DNA of 64,000 nucleotides from Blastocystis sp. Blastoise (GCA_039096225.1 JBBPEB010000007.1:1222501-1286500); one strand, 5' to 3'; shown: positions 28,940 to 39,529, counted from the first letter of the stretch. Translations and numbers: made by a program. Notes: generated by a model not told the origin, from the sequence alone.

Positions 28940-29035
28940 ATTATATATATTAATTTAGCAGCCTAACTGAGCCGTTTCAAAAATTTCATTATATATATTA
29001 ATTTAGCAGCCTAACTGAGCCGTTTCAAAAATTTC
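28940..29035. repeat. 48-bp tandem duplication
   Basis: Two adjacent copies (28940-28987, 28988-29035), each containing GCAGCCTAACTGAGCCGTTT in otherwise AT-only sequence. It lies near where host-like sequence gives way to TIR-type DNA. Confidence 0.88.
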
Positions 29036-30061
29036 AAATGGCTGTAACTTTGGTGCATTTTATTGTAACGGCAAGATTTTTTGTAATTAACAAGATACTT
29101 ATGACAAAAATTGATACTCAAAATTTGATTGGTCAATTTTGAAAATCCAAGGAGAAAATCGACTTTTAAGAAAAAAGAATATTCGACATAAACAGTTTTG
29201 TGGAGCCATTAAAAATTGTGTTTTGGTGCATCCAATTATATTTATCTTACTTTTTCATTCACTATACTTACTTTTGTGATTTATAATTTATATTGATAAA
29301 AGAGTCTTTTTTATTTTTATTTTATTTATTACTCATCTATATTAGTTAAACTCGATTCATAATTTTTTTTTTGTAAAAATAATAAATTTTGACGAAGTTA
29401 TTCAAATAAAAGTAAAAAACATAAAAATAAAATGAAAAGATCAACATATTTATTTTTGTGATTCGTCGTTCTCACTCATTAATAACTTTTTAATTAAAAT
29501 AAATTTATTTTTGTATTAATATGATGTTAAACTAAATTCATTTTTTTTATTTTGCCAAAACTCATACTTTTAATATTTGGATGTGTAACTTTTGTTCTTA
29601 TTTTCTTTTGAAACGGTATTTATGAGTATTATACAAGTGTGATATCTAAATCAAAACAAGAATTTCTTAATATAAATTCAAGTTCACCGTATGTTGTTAC
29701 AGATTTGTTTTTTATTTTGTTTAATAACATGATACTTGAATGTATTGACCCTTAATATAGTCATAAAAGTTGTATTTCTTAATTTTTAAATCTTTTTAAA
29801 CTCACTTTACAAATAATTCTTTTTTTTTCGTTTATTTAAAATAAGGGATTCAATATATTAAGTACATTTTATTACACTACTGATTCAATAGTATAACATA
29901 TCAAAACAACAGAAGAAATAAAAAAGGTCGAGTGTATCTCGAAATGTTAAAGTCTATTTAAACAATTTGATTTTGTATTGTTTCTGTGTCTATAGCTATT
30001 TAATACTCAAATATAAAATATTGGTATCAAATAATGATATTATTTTTTATAATGTGAAAAA
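29036..30061. other. AT-rich DNA outside the alignable left TIR
   Basis: No gene. Contains sequence words shared with the TIRs (for example GGGATTCAATATATTAAG on the plus strand, inverse of the TTGAATC-CTT motif) but is not collinear with the right side. It may be degenerate TIR or host DNA. Confidence 0.4.
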
Positions 30062-32430
30062 ACACCAAATAATGTCAACTCAATAAACTTTAAAATGTTT
30101 CAATTACTATATATAAACATTCATAAACACTATATATCACATATTGACAAAAGTTAAGCCAACATGTTAGACTGATACAGACAATGTTTGTTTTAAAAAG
30201 TTAGTTATCAGTCTTTATGAATTGAACATGCTATAATTACGCTTTAAATAAATTCATTAGTTATTAAAAGCTTTTAATTAGTGAAATAAATCGTTTAAAA
30301 AGAAGAAAACATTTTTGATACTATAGTTTATTTTGACAATTTTTCCATCAATATTAATTTTTAAAAAATAAATAAAACTTATTTATAAACTAGATAACAT
30401 ATAGTTTATAAATTTACAAAAATATTATCAAAATATAGAATAAGTTTTAAGATAAAAAATTATATATGCAAAACATAAAATAATTAATTTTTGAAAAAAG
30501 GGTATATTTTATATTTTTAATTTCTCAGTCAATATTTAATTATTTTATATAATTTTAACAAATTAATATAGAGAATAAAACATATTAACAATATAATTTT
30601 TAATATTTAAAATTAATAAAAAAATGAGTTCAATAGAGTCAATAGTATAACATGTTAAAAAACTGAAAATTGAAAAATGTTTATTTTTTAAATTTTCCGA
30701 AAGTTGATAAATCAAATTCATATTTGACAATTAATTTTTACATATATGAAAACTAGACCTTATATGTATTGCATTTCTCAAAAAAATAGTCAAAAATAAG
30801 TTTGAGGAGTGTATGAGTATATGCACATGTTGACTCATAATTTTGTAAAAAGTAGTTAAATGTGTCCTAAATCACATATTAGGACAATTCTGAAAATATT
30901 ATCACTTTATAATGACTTTAAAGGATAAAATAGTTTTGAATTGTCTGTTTGACTGTCTTAAGTCAAGAGATTCAATACAACTTTTGTAATTATGAGTATT
31001 AGGGTGTTTAATGTTTATAGTAATAAAAGAATTGTTTGAAATAAAGGTGGTTGTGATTTGACCAAAATGTTAAAATGAGTCTATTTTTTAAAAAATGGTT
31101 GTAATAAGTATGTATAGAGTGTTTTTAAATTGTTTTATATTAAAATCGACAATAAATAAATATTTTAAGTTGTTCAAAAAATTATTTTTTTAGAATTACA
31201 ATAGTTAAGTTAAGAGATTCAAGTCACTTTTTATAATAATAATAAATAGACTTATTATAGAATATAAAATATTAAAAATTAGTTTAATTAAACATGGTTG
31301 ACTGTTTGATAGGAATGTTAAAATGGGTAAAAAGATTTTAATTGTTTCTAAAACAGTATAATACGTTTTTTTGTCACTAAATACAAAACTATTATTGTTT
31401 AAAGAATGTTTTTTGTCTTTCAAAAGAACTCATTTTTTGTAATTGTGACTTTAAACAAATGAAATTCAAGTTACTTTTTATAAATTAAAATAATAAATTA
31501 AATATATATGTATATTAATATAAAATTCGTTTTAATAAAAGTGAATGTGTGTATTTCAAATGTTAAAGTCTTTTAGAGTTTTTTAAAAATAACTTATTTG
31601 TTGTATAAACTATATTTTATGTACAATAATAAAAGTTTCCAAAGTATTTAAATCTATTTAGTTATGAAATGAAATGTAATTTTTGTTTTATATTTTAGTT
31701 TTTATTTTTTATTTCTAGAATGATTTTGATAACACTATAAAAATTGAATTAAATTTGAATTAATTAATTTTAAATAATGAAAAGATAATTTCTCTATAAA
31801 TATTCTCTTTTACTTAAAACGAATAGATTCTATTAATGATAAATATTAAAATAAGACTCTAATTTTTTTGTTTATTATATAAAGTAATAAATATCTTTTA
31901 ATTATTAAGAGTACTTTTGTATTAATAATTCAAACTAAAATAAGTATAATAAAAGAAAAATTATAATATTTATCAAATAATATCAAGATATGATTACTAT
32001 TTATATAATTAAACATTTATTAATTGAGAAAAGCTGTATAATAAAATTTCTAAAATATTTATATAATAGTATATATAAAAGGAAAGGATAAAATATAAAA
32101 AAACAAATAGATATCAAAATTATAATATTTTAAAAATAAAACAAAACAATATATGAAAAGAATAAAAAAGAATATATAATATTTTTTTAGACAAGAGAAT
32201 AAGCTATTTCTCACAATAATAATTATATAGACTAATTCAAATAAAACATAAATATTTAAAGGTAGGGTATAAGTGATAATAATATGTTTTAAAAGAAAAA
32301 GTATTTTATAATCATATTGATATTATTTAAAATACTAAATATTTATAAAACTAAATGAATTGATAAAATACATAGAAAGTTATAAATGAAATAACAAAGA
32401 AAAGTGAATTAATATTGAAAACTAAAAACT

Positions 32431-32512
32431 AAATAGAAATAGAAATAGAAATAGAAATAGAAATAGAAATAGAAATAGAAATAGAAATAGAAATAGAAAT
32501 AGAAATAGAAAT
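32431..32512. repeat. (ATAGAA)n hexamer satellite, left TIR
   Basis: About 13 copies, mirrored by a much longer tract in the right TIR. Confidence 0.92.
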
Positions 32513-32878
32513 AAGATCAAAAATAAAACACAAGAGTTAATTAATTATCATTGATAAACAATAAATATATATAGTCAATAATAAAAATGGCTAAAAAGAA
32601 TATTAAAAAAAAAAGGAAATAATACTCAAGAACATATAGAATGTTAAGTAAGAATTATCAATATGTATGAATTAAATTATTTAAAATACTAAATTGAAAA
32701 TTAAGATTAGAAGATAACAATTAAAAGCAATTGAAATAATATTTTATAAAATATGAAATAGTTTTAATCCTAAAAAAAAATAAAAACAGAAATGAATAAC
32801 AAAAACATAAGAATAAATATTCATTTTTTAAAATTCAATGTAAGATATAACAATTGAGAGATAATAATTATCTAAACT

Positions 32879-32915
32879 CAAGCGTAGGCTGGCGTAGCCA
32901 GTCGTGAAACGCTTG
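32879..32915. repeat. 37-nt hairpin repeat, copy 1
   Basis: Palindromic: ends CAAGCG/CGCTTG, inner TGGCTACGCCA. Identical to the copies at 33197 and 57145; marks the inner edge of the left TIR. Confidence 0.9.
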
Positions 32916-33196
32916 TATGTATTTAAAAATGTTAAAGTCTTTTAGAGTTTTTTTAAAATGACTAATTTGTTTTATAAACGATATTTTATATCAATAATAA
33001 AAGTTTTCAAAGTACTAAATCTATTTACTTATGAAATGTAGTGTATTCTTTGATTAATATTTTAGTTTTTAGTTTTTATTTAATGAAATAGTCATTAATG
33101 TTATTATTAAATTTTAATTTATTATGAACTATTAATTTAAAATAATGAAAAGATATTTTTTTATAAAACTATTTTTTTTTTATTTTTATCTAGATT
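32916..33196. repeat. Partial direct duplication of TIR sequence
   Basis: Diverged copy of about 31545-31830 (shared ATGTTAAAGTCTTTTAGAG and following), sandwiched between two hairpin copies. Absent from the right side. Confidence 0.75.
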
Positions 33197-33233
33197 CAAG
33201 CGTAGGCTGGCGTAGCCAGTCGTGAAACGCTTG
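33197..33233. repeat. 37-nt hairpin repeat, copy 2
   Basis: Same sequence and orientation as copy 1, 318 bp further in. Confidence 0.9.
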
Positions 33234-34523
33234 TATCAATAAATAATAAATATATATAACAGAAAAAGAAAAAAAGAATATAAATAAATACATACAGGTA
33301 TAAATAATAAAATAATAGTTTGCACAACTGTAATGAGAACCGTTACTCACTTTAATAACCAAATAAAACTTTCTTATTTGATTCAAAGCTGATTGTAAAA
33401 ATGAACTAGAATCTAAAGTTGAAAACGATTAGAATATAAAGATAAGCATATAATTACAACTAAAATGATTCACGAAGCGTATGGGAACGTCTGGATAAGT
33501 ACCAAATTAAAAACTTAATCAATTGTGTTGTCAACCATGTTACAATAAAGCTGATTAAAATTTGAAACATCGACATACATCATCCACAACTTAAGGGTAC
33601 TTCTAATAAAGACCAACAAAACCAATTCACTTTACCAATTAGAAGACACATTTCAATTTACAACGAAGGTAGCTTTCAAGAACTTCTCTGACATAAGGCA
33701 CTCCATCATTTCAATTTTAAAATCAAATACTCAAGGATATAACACTACACCAAGAATAAAAAAGTTTGTTTGAAACAAAAATTTTGTTTTTCGTATTTAT
33801 TCGTATTCAAGTTAAAACTTGCTATTAATGTCATTTTTCCCATGTGAAAGAGTTTGTGTAAGTAGGAAACCTATTGTTTGAAGCAAAGCTCAACATTAAT
33901 GTAATTGTCTATTTATTTTCTAGGATATACAGTTATTATTTCTATCATAGGGTCGTCCTTGGAGTTTGTAAATAGTATTCATGTAACTTTACTTCATCAG
34001 CAGATAGAAGATGAATCAGAATGGACTAAGAGTAGTGATATGACATTATAATTGTTGGTGTATTAATTACAAATACGATCTTATAAGCTAAAAATAATGT
34101 AATAGACTTTTCCTGTCAATGAGAAGAATTACTTTAACTTCTGACTTTTATTTTACTGTTATTTTTCTTGTCAAGTATTGTAAACATGTTGTCAGTTCTA
34201 AGTTGATAATAAACTAAATTATATTTTTAAAAAAACCTAATTGAACCTAATTAACATTTATCTCTATTTAAAAAACATTACTGTCTTCAATATATGTTTT
34301 TATATGTATTACATATCATAACAAATTGATAATATATTTATATTTTATTTTTCATAACCTATTTATATTAAACAAAAGACAAAGAGACTTTTTTCATTAA
34401 TAAATATGTTTCTGTTTTTTAAAAATTTCTAAGTCTTTTTTATTAATTTCTTTTTGACTTTTAAATTCTATATTTTCTTTTATTTATGTTTTTTTCTTAT
34501 TTAAATAACTTAGACATATCATA
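33234..34523. other. Non-coding left flank of viral unique region, possible gene remnant
   Basis: No intact gene. Around 33600-33770 the base composition is more balanced, and one plus frame reads without stop for about 45 codons (containing QLEDTFQFTTKVAFKNFSDI), with stops upstream and downstream. This looks like a decayed coding sequence of unknown family. Confidence 0.35.
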
Positions 34524-34637
34524 TTCTTCCGTTCTTCGAACTGCAGAAGGGGGTATGCAAACCCCGCATAGAGTCTGCGCGACGCGCGCAGCCATAAGCG
34601 GGGAAGTCATCCCCCCTTTTTGTTCTCGACGGAAGAA
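34524..34637. ncRNA. GC-rich nested-stem structure (candidate structured RNA or mobile hairpin element)
   Basis: A GC-rich island in 20%-GC surroundings that folds into nested stems. TTCTTCCG (34524-34531) pairs with 34630-34637; AAGGGGG (34547-34553) with CCCCCTT near 34612-34618; CCCCGC (34562-34567) with GCGGGG (34598-34603); CTGCGCG (34575-34581) with CGCGCAG (34585-34591) over a 3-nt loop. Internal loops (TATGCAAA, ATAGAGT, CCATAA, AAGTCAT) separate the stems. I could not match it to hammerhead, HDV or twister consensus. It resembles the GC-rich hairpin clusters and double-hairpin elements known from fungal mitochondrial DNA. The strand is undetermined. Confidence 0.5.
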
Positions 34638-35243
34638 TTAATAACATTTCTGAAGTAAAATAACCATGGGAGTGTAGGGTAGTGTGTGTGTATTTTTATT
34701 TTTCCCCATGTTTATTTATTTTTAATTTATTTGTGTTCCGATTCCAACGTGAAACGTAAAGTGATCAAGGAGAAACTCATAGTAATCATAAAAGAAATAA
34801 AATACACAGTCCAACCCTCCCCTTTACAGGGAATATTCATGGAAAATGACTCCATCGTTGGTAAAGTGAGTAAAATAATCACGGGAATACAGAAAGAAAT
34901 ACGAAAAGAAGCACAGAATGTGCTAAATAAACACACACCCCGACCCTCCCTTTATATAGAGAAAAGATGAAATGGATGGTTCTATCTAAAAAGAAATAAT
35001 AAGAATAATCACGGGAATATATAAAAATAAAAATGTATGTATAGTGATCAATAAATAATATAAAAAGTCATGATAATCATAAAAAAATTTATATAAAAAG
35101 AGTAAAGTGATCAAGGTATGTATTTATAGTGGGTGAAAGAAAAGCTGGTGGTGGTGTGGTCTTGTAAAAAGATGTACCCACCACCACGATTATAACGAGA
35201 GACTTTTGGAAACATGAGCGACCGATATGGAAAAATATAAATT
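34638..35243. other. Viral non-coding region with degenerate repeats
   Basis: Recurring words (AATCACGGGAATA twice or more, AAGTGATCAAGG twice) are spread through it. A 95-codon frame (34686-34970) lacks recognisable features and is probably not a gene. Confidence 0.45.
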
Positions 35244-35281
35244 TTCTAGAACATTCTAGAACATTCTCGAAACTTCTAGAA
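35244..35281. promoter_or_regulatory. Heat-shock element array 1 (8 units)
   Basis: Eight alternating TTC/GAA units with perfect 5-bp spacing end 45 bp before the ATG of the 55-aa acidic gene. A TATA-like TATATTTTTATAC lies between. This matches a high-affinity HSF site. Confidence 0.85.
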
Positions 35282-35326
35282 TAATAAATTGTATTATTCT
35301 TTTTTTATATTTTTATACTATATATT

Positions 35327-35494
35327 ATGGATTCTCCAAAGCAATTTGCTCCAGATTATAAAGAAGGTACTTGGAAACCTTATGGAAATTTTGAAGTTGA
35401 TGAATTAAGTAATAGTGATTCTGATGTGGATACTATTCAAACTGAAAGTGAAGATGATTATGAAGATTATATAAAAAATTTTATTGATTTTTAA
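35327..35494 (+). CDS. Small acidic viral protein (55 aa), HSE-controlled
   Basis: The ATG at 35327 begins MDSPKQFAPDYKEGTWKPYG. The second half is strongly acidic (SDSDVDTIQTESEDDYEDY) and the frame ends IKNFIDF at TAA. It is too short for a family assignment. The dense Asp/Glu/Ser stretch with aromatic residues is what transcriptional activation domains or histone-chaperone-like acidic tails look like, but this is inference. It directly follows HSE array 1 and a TATA-like box at normal promoter distance, so it is probably the best-placed heat-inducible viral gene. It is convergent with the structural block, whose first stop lies at 35569. Codon use and AT content are like other viral genes. 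Confidence 0.6.
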   Translation: MDSPKQFAPDYKEGTWKPYGNFEVDELSNSDSDVDTIQTESEDDYEDYIKNFIDF

Positions 35495-35510
35495 ATTAAT
35501 TTTTATAAAT

Positions 35511-35521
35511 AACAAAACAAA
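35511..35521 (-). terminator. 3'-end motif TTGTTTTGTT after virion protein gene
   Basis: Read on the minus strand, TTTGTTTTGTT lies 48 bp past the stop of the 35569-37059 gene. The 10-mer recurs after 13 viral genes. Confidence 0.6.
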
Positions 35522-35568
35522 TTGTTTAGTTTTTAAAAATAATAATAAATAAAACAAATTAAAATTAA

Positions 35569-37059
35569 CTAATGTTTTCTACGTTTATTTCTTAATTTTT
35601 TATTTTTTGAAATACGTCTTTTTCTACGTAATCCATTACCTTCTTCGAGATCATAAAATACCTCACCATCATCTTCATCAAATGATTGAAATTCATCATC
35701 TTCTTTTTTATTTCTTTTATTGTTATTTACAAGAGTGACATTTTCTACTGGATTAGGAATAGGGGCTACAGGTGTAATATTTGAAGTGAATTTATTCGTG
35801 ACTGCTTGAGACATTGGAACAGTATCAGGTAAAGGAACAGTAGGATCATTTATAAGAGGAATTAAATTTGGAGGATTTGAATCTTCAATAGTAATATTAT
35901 GAATATTTTCTTGTGTTAGAGTATCAGGAGTAGATGAAGAAGTTGGTATAACATTATTATTTGCTTCTATTGGATTTTCTGTTTGTGGTATTTCTTCATC
36001 TGGATTCTTACCATACCACCAATTTGAAAAACTATTAAACGCGTTCTTTGTACCGCTAATAACAGAGTTTGCAACATTCTTAACACCATTAACAATAGGT
36101 GTTCCTACATTTGTTGCAGTATTAACAACTTTATTAACAAATGTAGGGTTTTCTGCATATGGAATATAATTATTATGAAATGTTTTTGCTTGATCTTCTA
36201 AAGATTTACTTTTGTTAAGTCTTTGTTCTTTAGTATCATTGCCTGACATATGAGCAAATCTGAAATAGTTTTCAGCTAATATTTTATTTTTTTTCTTAGC
36301 TTCATTATCATCAGTTAATTTCCAATTATCATATAAATTATTTCTATCACTTACAAGTTTTCCTTTAATATCATTGAATCCTTCTTTTGGATCAACATTA
36401 ATATCTCTCCACCAATTCTTGAGATCTTTGAATTTATTTGCACCATAATCAACAGCATTACTTATTCCATGAGTGATGTTATTAATACCTCCAGTTAATT
36501 TATCAGACACATTGTATACATCACTTACAGTGTGATAAATATTAGAAAATAAATTACCACCTCTAGAATATAAGTAACCATCACGATCTCTTTTAGTAAA
36601 ATCAATAGCACTATCAATTGTACGAGGATTTAATAATCTAGAATATTTAGAATAATCAGACATATGATTTTGTTTCATATAAGGTAAGACATAATCATGA
36701 GCATAAATAAGTTTTCTTGTAAAGTTCTTTGGAATTCTACCATCAGGTAATAGCCCAGATCCTTCATCTATTGGTTCACTTTCTTCTGATTCTTCTAATG
36801 AATTTTGTATAACATCTTGTCTGGTTTCTGACAAATATGAATAGAATGGATTTGACGTTGCTCTATTAACCATATTACTTTCAATTTTTTTAACAGCATA
36901 TAATGAATTTGGAGCAATAGAATAATTAATTGGATGACGTTCTTCCCCATCAGGAATAGATCCTGGAACAATATAATTTCGATATTCATGACCAGTAGCA
37001 CGATGATTTACGCCTACTAATCCTTTATTTGAAACATTTAAACGAGCACTTTGTATCAT
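35569..37059 (-). CDS. Viral virion-associated protein, 496 aa (paralogous N-terminus with the 55052 gene)
   Basis: No family recognised. The N-terminus (GHEYRNYIVPG, then PINYSIAPNSLYAV) matches in layout the start of the 542-aa protein at 55052-56680 (GKEYRRYNTQP, then PIFHEIGPNSSMPV). Two proteins with this header in one element suggest a shared virion-targeting segment. The middle has amphipathic stretches with repeated VNGVKNVANSVISGTKNAFN- and VYNVSDKLTGGINNITHGIS-like sequence, which may interact with membrane. The C-terminus is very basic (RRKRRISKNKKLRNKRRKH), typical of DNA-binding core proteins. EGSGLLPDG and EGNGLRRKR resemble Gly-x-Gly maturation sites. It is last in the leftward structural block and followed by the 3'-end motif. 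Confidence 0.7.
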   Translation of the reverse strand: MIQSARLNVSNKGLVGVNHRATGHEYRNYIVPGSIPDGEERHPINYSIAPNSLYAVKKIESNMVNRATSNPFYSYLSETRQDVIQNSLEESEESEPIDEGSGLLPDGRIPKNFTRKLIYAHDYVLPYMKQNHMSDYSKYSRLLNPRTIDSAIDFTKRDRDGYLYSRGGNLFSNIYHTVSDVYNVSDKLTGGINNITHGISNAVDYGANKFKDLKNWWRDINVDPKEGFNDIKGKLVSDRNNLYDNWKLTDDNEAKKKNKILAENYFRFAHMSGNDTKEQRLNKSKSLEDQAKTFHNNYIPYAENPTFVNKVVNTATNVGTPIVNGVKNVANSVISGTKNAFNSFSNWWYGKNPDEEIPQTENPIEANNNVIPTSSSTPDTLTQENIHNITIEDSNPPNLIPLINDPTVPLPDTVPMSQAVTNKFTSNITPVAPIPNPVENVTLVNNNKRNKKEDDEFQSFDEDDGEVFYDLEEGNGLRRKRRISKNKKLRNKRRKH

Positions 37060-37090
37060 TTTAGTTTAATAAAATAATTATGATTTTTAA

Positions 37091-37100
37091 AACAAAACAA
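37091..37100 (-). terminator. 3'-end motif TTGTTTTGTT
   Basis: 84 bp past the stop of 37184-38362 on its sense strand, and just upstream of the next gene. Confidence 0.55.
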
Positions 37101-37183
37101 AAATATATATATATATATTAACAAAATTATAATTTAAATGGCAAACATAATATTGCATAAATAAGTAAATATAATATAGTCTA

Positions 37184-38362
37184 TTAAGTTTCATCGTTTT
37201 GCTGATTTCTTAATCCACTATGTTCTTTATCAGGAAGTGCCTTATTTTCATTAAATAAACCTTCATTATATTTGATAATGAATTCATCAAGTGGCATTGT
37301 TCCGTACGTTTTATATATATAGCCTGACTTTTCAGCTGATCTAACATAAATTTTTTCATCTTTAAGAATGAATACCTGATCTTTAAACTCTGGATTATTA
37401 CATATTACTTTTGAGTTCTTACCATTAACATAAATTGTGAATGGTATACCACTTTCAACAATATCATAATGCATACCTTGTTCATCCATCTTATCTTCAA
37501 ATGCTTTGGCATCTTTTTTACGGTTACTCTCATAATTATCCATCTTAGCGTTTGTTTTATTAGTATCATTTTGACGATTCTTTTCATATTTATCCATTCT
37601 AGATTGTGTATTGTTATAGTCTTGATGACGATTATTTTCATATTTATCCATCTTTGAATTTGTATTGTTAACATCTTTTTTACGATTATTTTCATATGTA
37701 TCCATTTTAGAGTTTGTAATATTATTATCTGATTGACGATTATTTTCATATGTATCCATCTTTGAGTTCAAATATTCGTTATCTTTATGTAGATTTTCAT
37801 AATTACCAGTCATATTTTGTTTCATTGAAGCTGCTTCAGCATGTATGTCATCATTATTGGTTTTAATTTGATATGAAATATTATTTAATTGATCATACAT
37901 ATCTTTTTGAGCATTTGAATAGAATTCATAATTCTCTTTATTCTGTTTATATGCTTCTGAATTCAATCCATTTAAGCCTTTTATTGAAGATAATAATGTT
38001 TCATATTGATAATTATTAGGATTACTAGCATCATACCATATCTTACTGGTAGTAGGTACACCATAATTCGTTTGCCATTGAGATAACATAGATGAGTATC
38101 TTGCAGTATCTCCATTAGCTTTAGCTGAATTCATAGTAGCTATAAACATATCTTCAGGTGATTGACCATGATTTCTTAATGCTTGAACTGCCATTGAGCT
38201 ATACATAGATCCTTGTGCATTAGGATCATGTGCTAATGGTTGTACAGGTTGTTCATCTTGACAAATATATGAATTGGGTAACCATGGATCCCAAGATTGT
38301 TTTTTCTGATTTCTTGATAAAATATCATAGAGAGTTACACTATCTCCTAAATTACTTTGCAT
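37184..38362 (-). CDS. Viral protein with 18-residue repeats, 392 aa (fibre/trimer candidate)
   Basis: The ATG at 38362 starts MQSNLGDSVTLYDIL. Residues about 205-300 hold five consecutive 18-residue repeats of the form MDxYENNRxxDxxNTNSK (for example MDTYENNRKKDVNNTNSK, MDKYENNRHQDYNNTQSR), preceded by related Asn-rich heptads. This should form a parallel coiled-coil shaft. The C-terminal 90 residues are globular-looking (FTIYVNGKNSKVICNNPEF and on). Shaft plus C-terminal knob is the plan of a fibre or a trimeric virion protein, but no homologue is recognised. It lies inside the structural block, between the basic virion protein and the membrane/core protein. Confidence 0.7.
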   Translation of the reverse strand: MQSNLGDSVTLYDILSRNQKKQSWDPWLPNSYICQDEQPVQPLAHDPNAQGSMYSSMAVQALRNHGQSPEDMFIATMNSAKANGDTARYSSMLSQWQTNYGVPTTSKIWYDASNPNNYQYETLLSSIKGLNGLNSEAYKQNKENYEFYSNAQKDMYDQLNNISYQIKTNNDDIHAEAASMKQNMTGNYENLHKDNEYLNSKMDTYENNRQSDNNITNSKMDTYENNRKKDVNNTNSKMDKYENNRHQDYNNTQSRMDKYEKNRQNDTNKTNAKMDNYESNRKKDAKAFEDKMDEQGMHYDIVESGIPFTIYVNGKNSKVICNNPEFKDQVFILKDEKIYVRSAEKSGYIYKTYGTMPLDEFIIKYNEGLFNENKALPDKEHSGLRNQQNDET

Positions 38363-38394
38363 TATTTATTGTATTAAATTAAAAATAATTATAT

Positions 38395-38405
38395 AACAAA
38401 ACAAA
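38395..38405 (-). terminator. 3'-end motif TTGTTTTGTT
   Basis: 34 bp past the stop of 38439-39476 on its sense strand. Confidence 0.55.
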
Positions 38406-38438
38406 TAATTAATTATGAAATAATAAAAATTAAAATAA

Positions 38439-39476
38439 TTAATTTAAATGGAATTTTTTTAAGAAGAATTGAACAAGATTAATAATTAGATTAGTAGTAG
38501 TATCAAAGGATGTAGAGTTGACAAGAGCACCACCACAACGTTCAGCATTCTCTTTTGTAACACCACTTCCACTAGGATTTTTAAAGTAGTTATCAGCAGT
38601 TTCTTTACGTTTCTTATCATCATCGGTAGTAATCATATTATAAGCGAAATCAATAGGGATACCAAGAGAAGGATAATAGTATTTTAATGCATTCACTACA
38701 ATAGGAACAATCGTTTTAATAGTTTTAATAGCAGTATTCGCAATAATAGAATGCTTTTGTTTTGGATCCATAGGATATTCTTTATCGATAACGACATTAA
38801 CAATATCACGTACAGACACATGCTCATCATTTTTAGGTAATCGTTCTTTAATATCTTGTAATTTCTTCTTATTAGACTTTACATTACTAGAACGAATAGC
38901 CTTCTTAGCAATAATTTTTATTTGAGGAGTTACAAATTTACTTGTTTTCTTTTCTTTTTCTCGGTGACTCCCATGTTCTTTACGATGTTTCTGATGCCTT
39001 CTATGTATACCTTGACCAAATATATCATCATAATTTTCATCTTCAAGATTTGCATTATTATAATCTTTATCATCATCAGCCATCATTTTTCTTGTTATTC
39101 TCTTTGGTTGATAAGTATCATCATCGTTATATAATTCATCATCTCTATTAGCATCTTCAATATGTTCTTCAAATTGTCTTTTCTTTTCTTCTTTTGCTTT
39201 TTCTTGACGTTTTTGTTCTTTACGTTTCTGATAATAATTATATCCAGCAAATGCTCCTAATGTACCTAAAATAGGTAATGCAGTATAGACACCATTTTTA
39301 AAATCAGCCCAATCAGCATCTTTAGCTTGTTGTCTAACAATTTCTTCAAAACCAGTTCCTCCATATCTTACATAACGTTTATGATAAAGATCACGTCTAT
39401 TTGATTTTGGTGGTGATCCTCCAAATAATCGTGGATCACAATTTTGTTTTAAATATCTTTTTGTAATTGAACTCAT
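38439..39476 (-). CDS. Viral membrane/core protein candidate, 345 aa
   Basis: No family recognised. A short N-terminal basic region is followed by one hydrophobic helix (VYTALPILGTLGAFAGYNYY, residues about 63-82), then a long highly charged Lys/Arg/Glu and Asp-rich helix. Next comes FGQGIHRRHQKHRKEHGSHR, a conserved-looking helical domain (IKTIVPIVVNALKYYYPSLG) and NPSGSGVTKENAERCGGALV near the C-terminus. FGQG and GSGV/CGGA resemble Gly-x-Gly cleavage sites of viral maturation proteases. A single membrane helix with basic tail suits an internal-membrane or minor capsid protein. It is downstream of the packaging ATPase in the leftward operon-like block; a 3'-end motif abuts its ATG. Confidence 0.65.
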   Translation of the reverse strand: MSSITKRYLKQNCDPRLFGGSPPKSNRRDLYHKRYVRYGGTGFEEIVRQQAKDADWADFKNGVYTALPILGTLGAFAGYNYYQKRKEQKRQEKAKEEKKRQFEEHIEDANRDDELYNDDDTYQPKRITRKMMADDDKDYNNANLEDENYDDIFGQGIHRRHQKHRKEHGSHREKEKKTSKFVTPQIKIIAKKAIRSSNVKSNKKKLQDIKERLPKNDEHVSVRDIVNVVIDKEYPMDPKQKHSIIANTAIKTIKTIVPIVVNALKYYYPSLGIPIDFAYNMITTDDDKKRKETADNYFKNPSGSGVTKENAERCGGALVNSTSFDTTTNLIINLVQFFLKKFHLN

Positions 39477-39486
39477 AACAAAACAA
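39477..39486 (-). terminator. 3'-end motif TTGTTTTGTT
   Basis: 44 bp past the ATPase stop on its sense strand and immediately before the next ATG. Confidence 0.55.
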
Positions 39487-39529
39487 TAAAATAATTATGG
39501 TTTATTTAACAAATTAAAATATAAAAAAA

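Larger units (their letters stand above)
30062..32915 (+). repeat. Left terminal inverted repeat of the viral element
   Basis: Reverse complement aligns, with scattered substitutions and small indels, to 57145-60192. Shared landmarks are the mirrored 72-codon frames (31205-31423 and 58829-59047, about 69 of 72 residues equal), the hexamer satellite and the inner 37-nt hairpin. No convincing gene inside. Internal units of about 245 bp recur, marked by TTGAATCTCTT-like words. Confidence 0.82.

Noticed and set aside
31205-31423. 72-codon frame mirrored at 58829-59047
   Set aside because: Conserved because both lie in the inverted repeats; no ATG-supported gene context and no recognisable family. 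Kept only as TIR landmark.
33186-33386. 66-codon minus frame ending in the hairpin peptide
   Set aside because: No ATG-based gene context and no match to the missing protease end; an accidental open frame into the hairpin.
37310-37800. CRISPR-like array
   Set aside because: The regular spacing is an in-frame 54-bp protein repeat without unique spacers. No CRISPR is expected or seen in this eukaryotic window.
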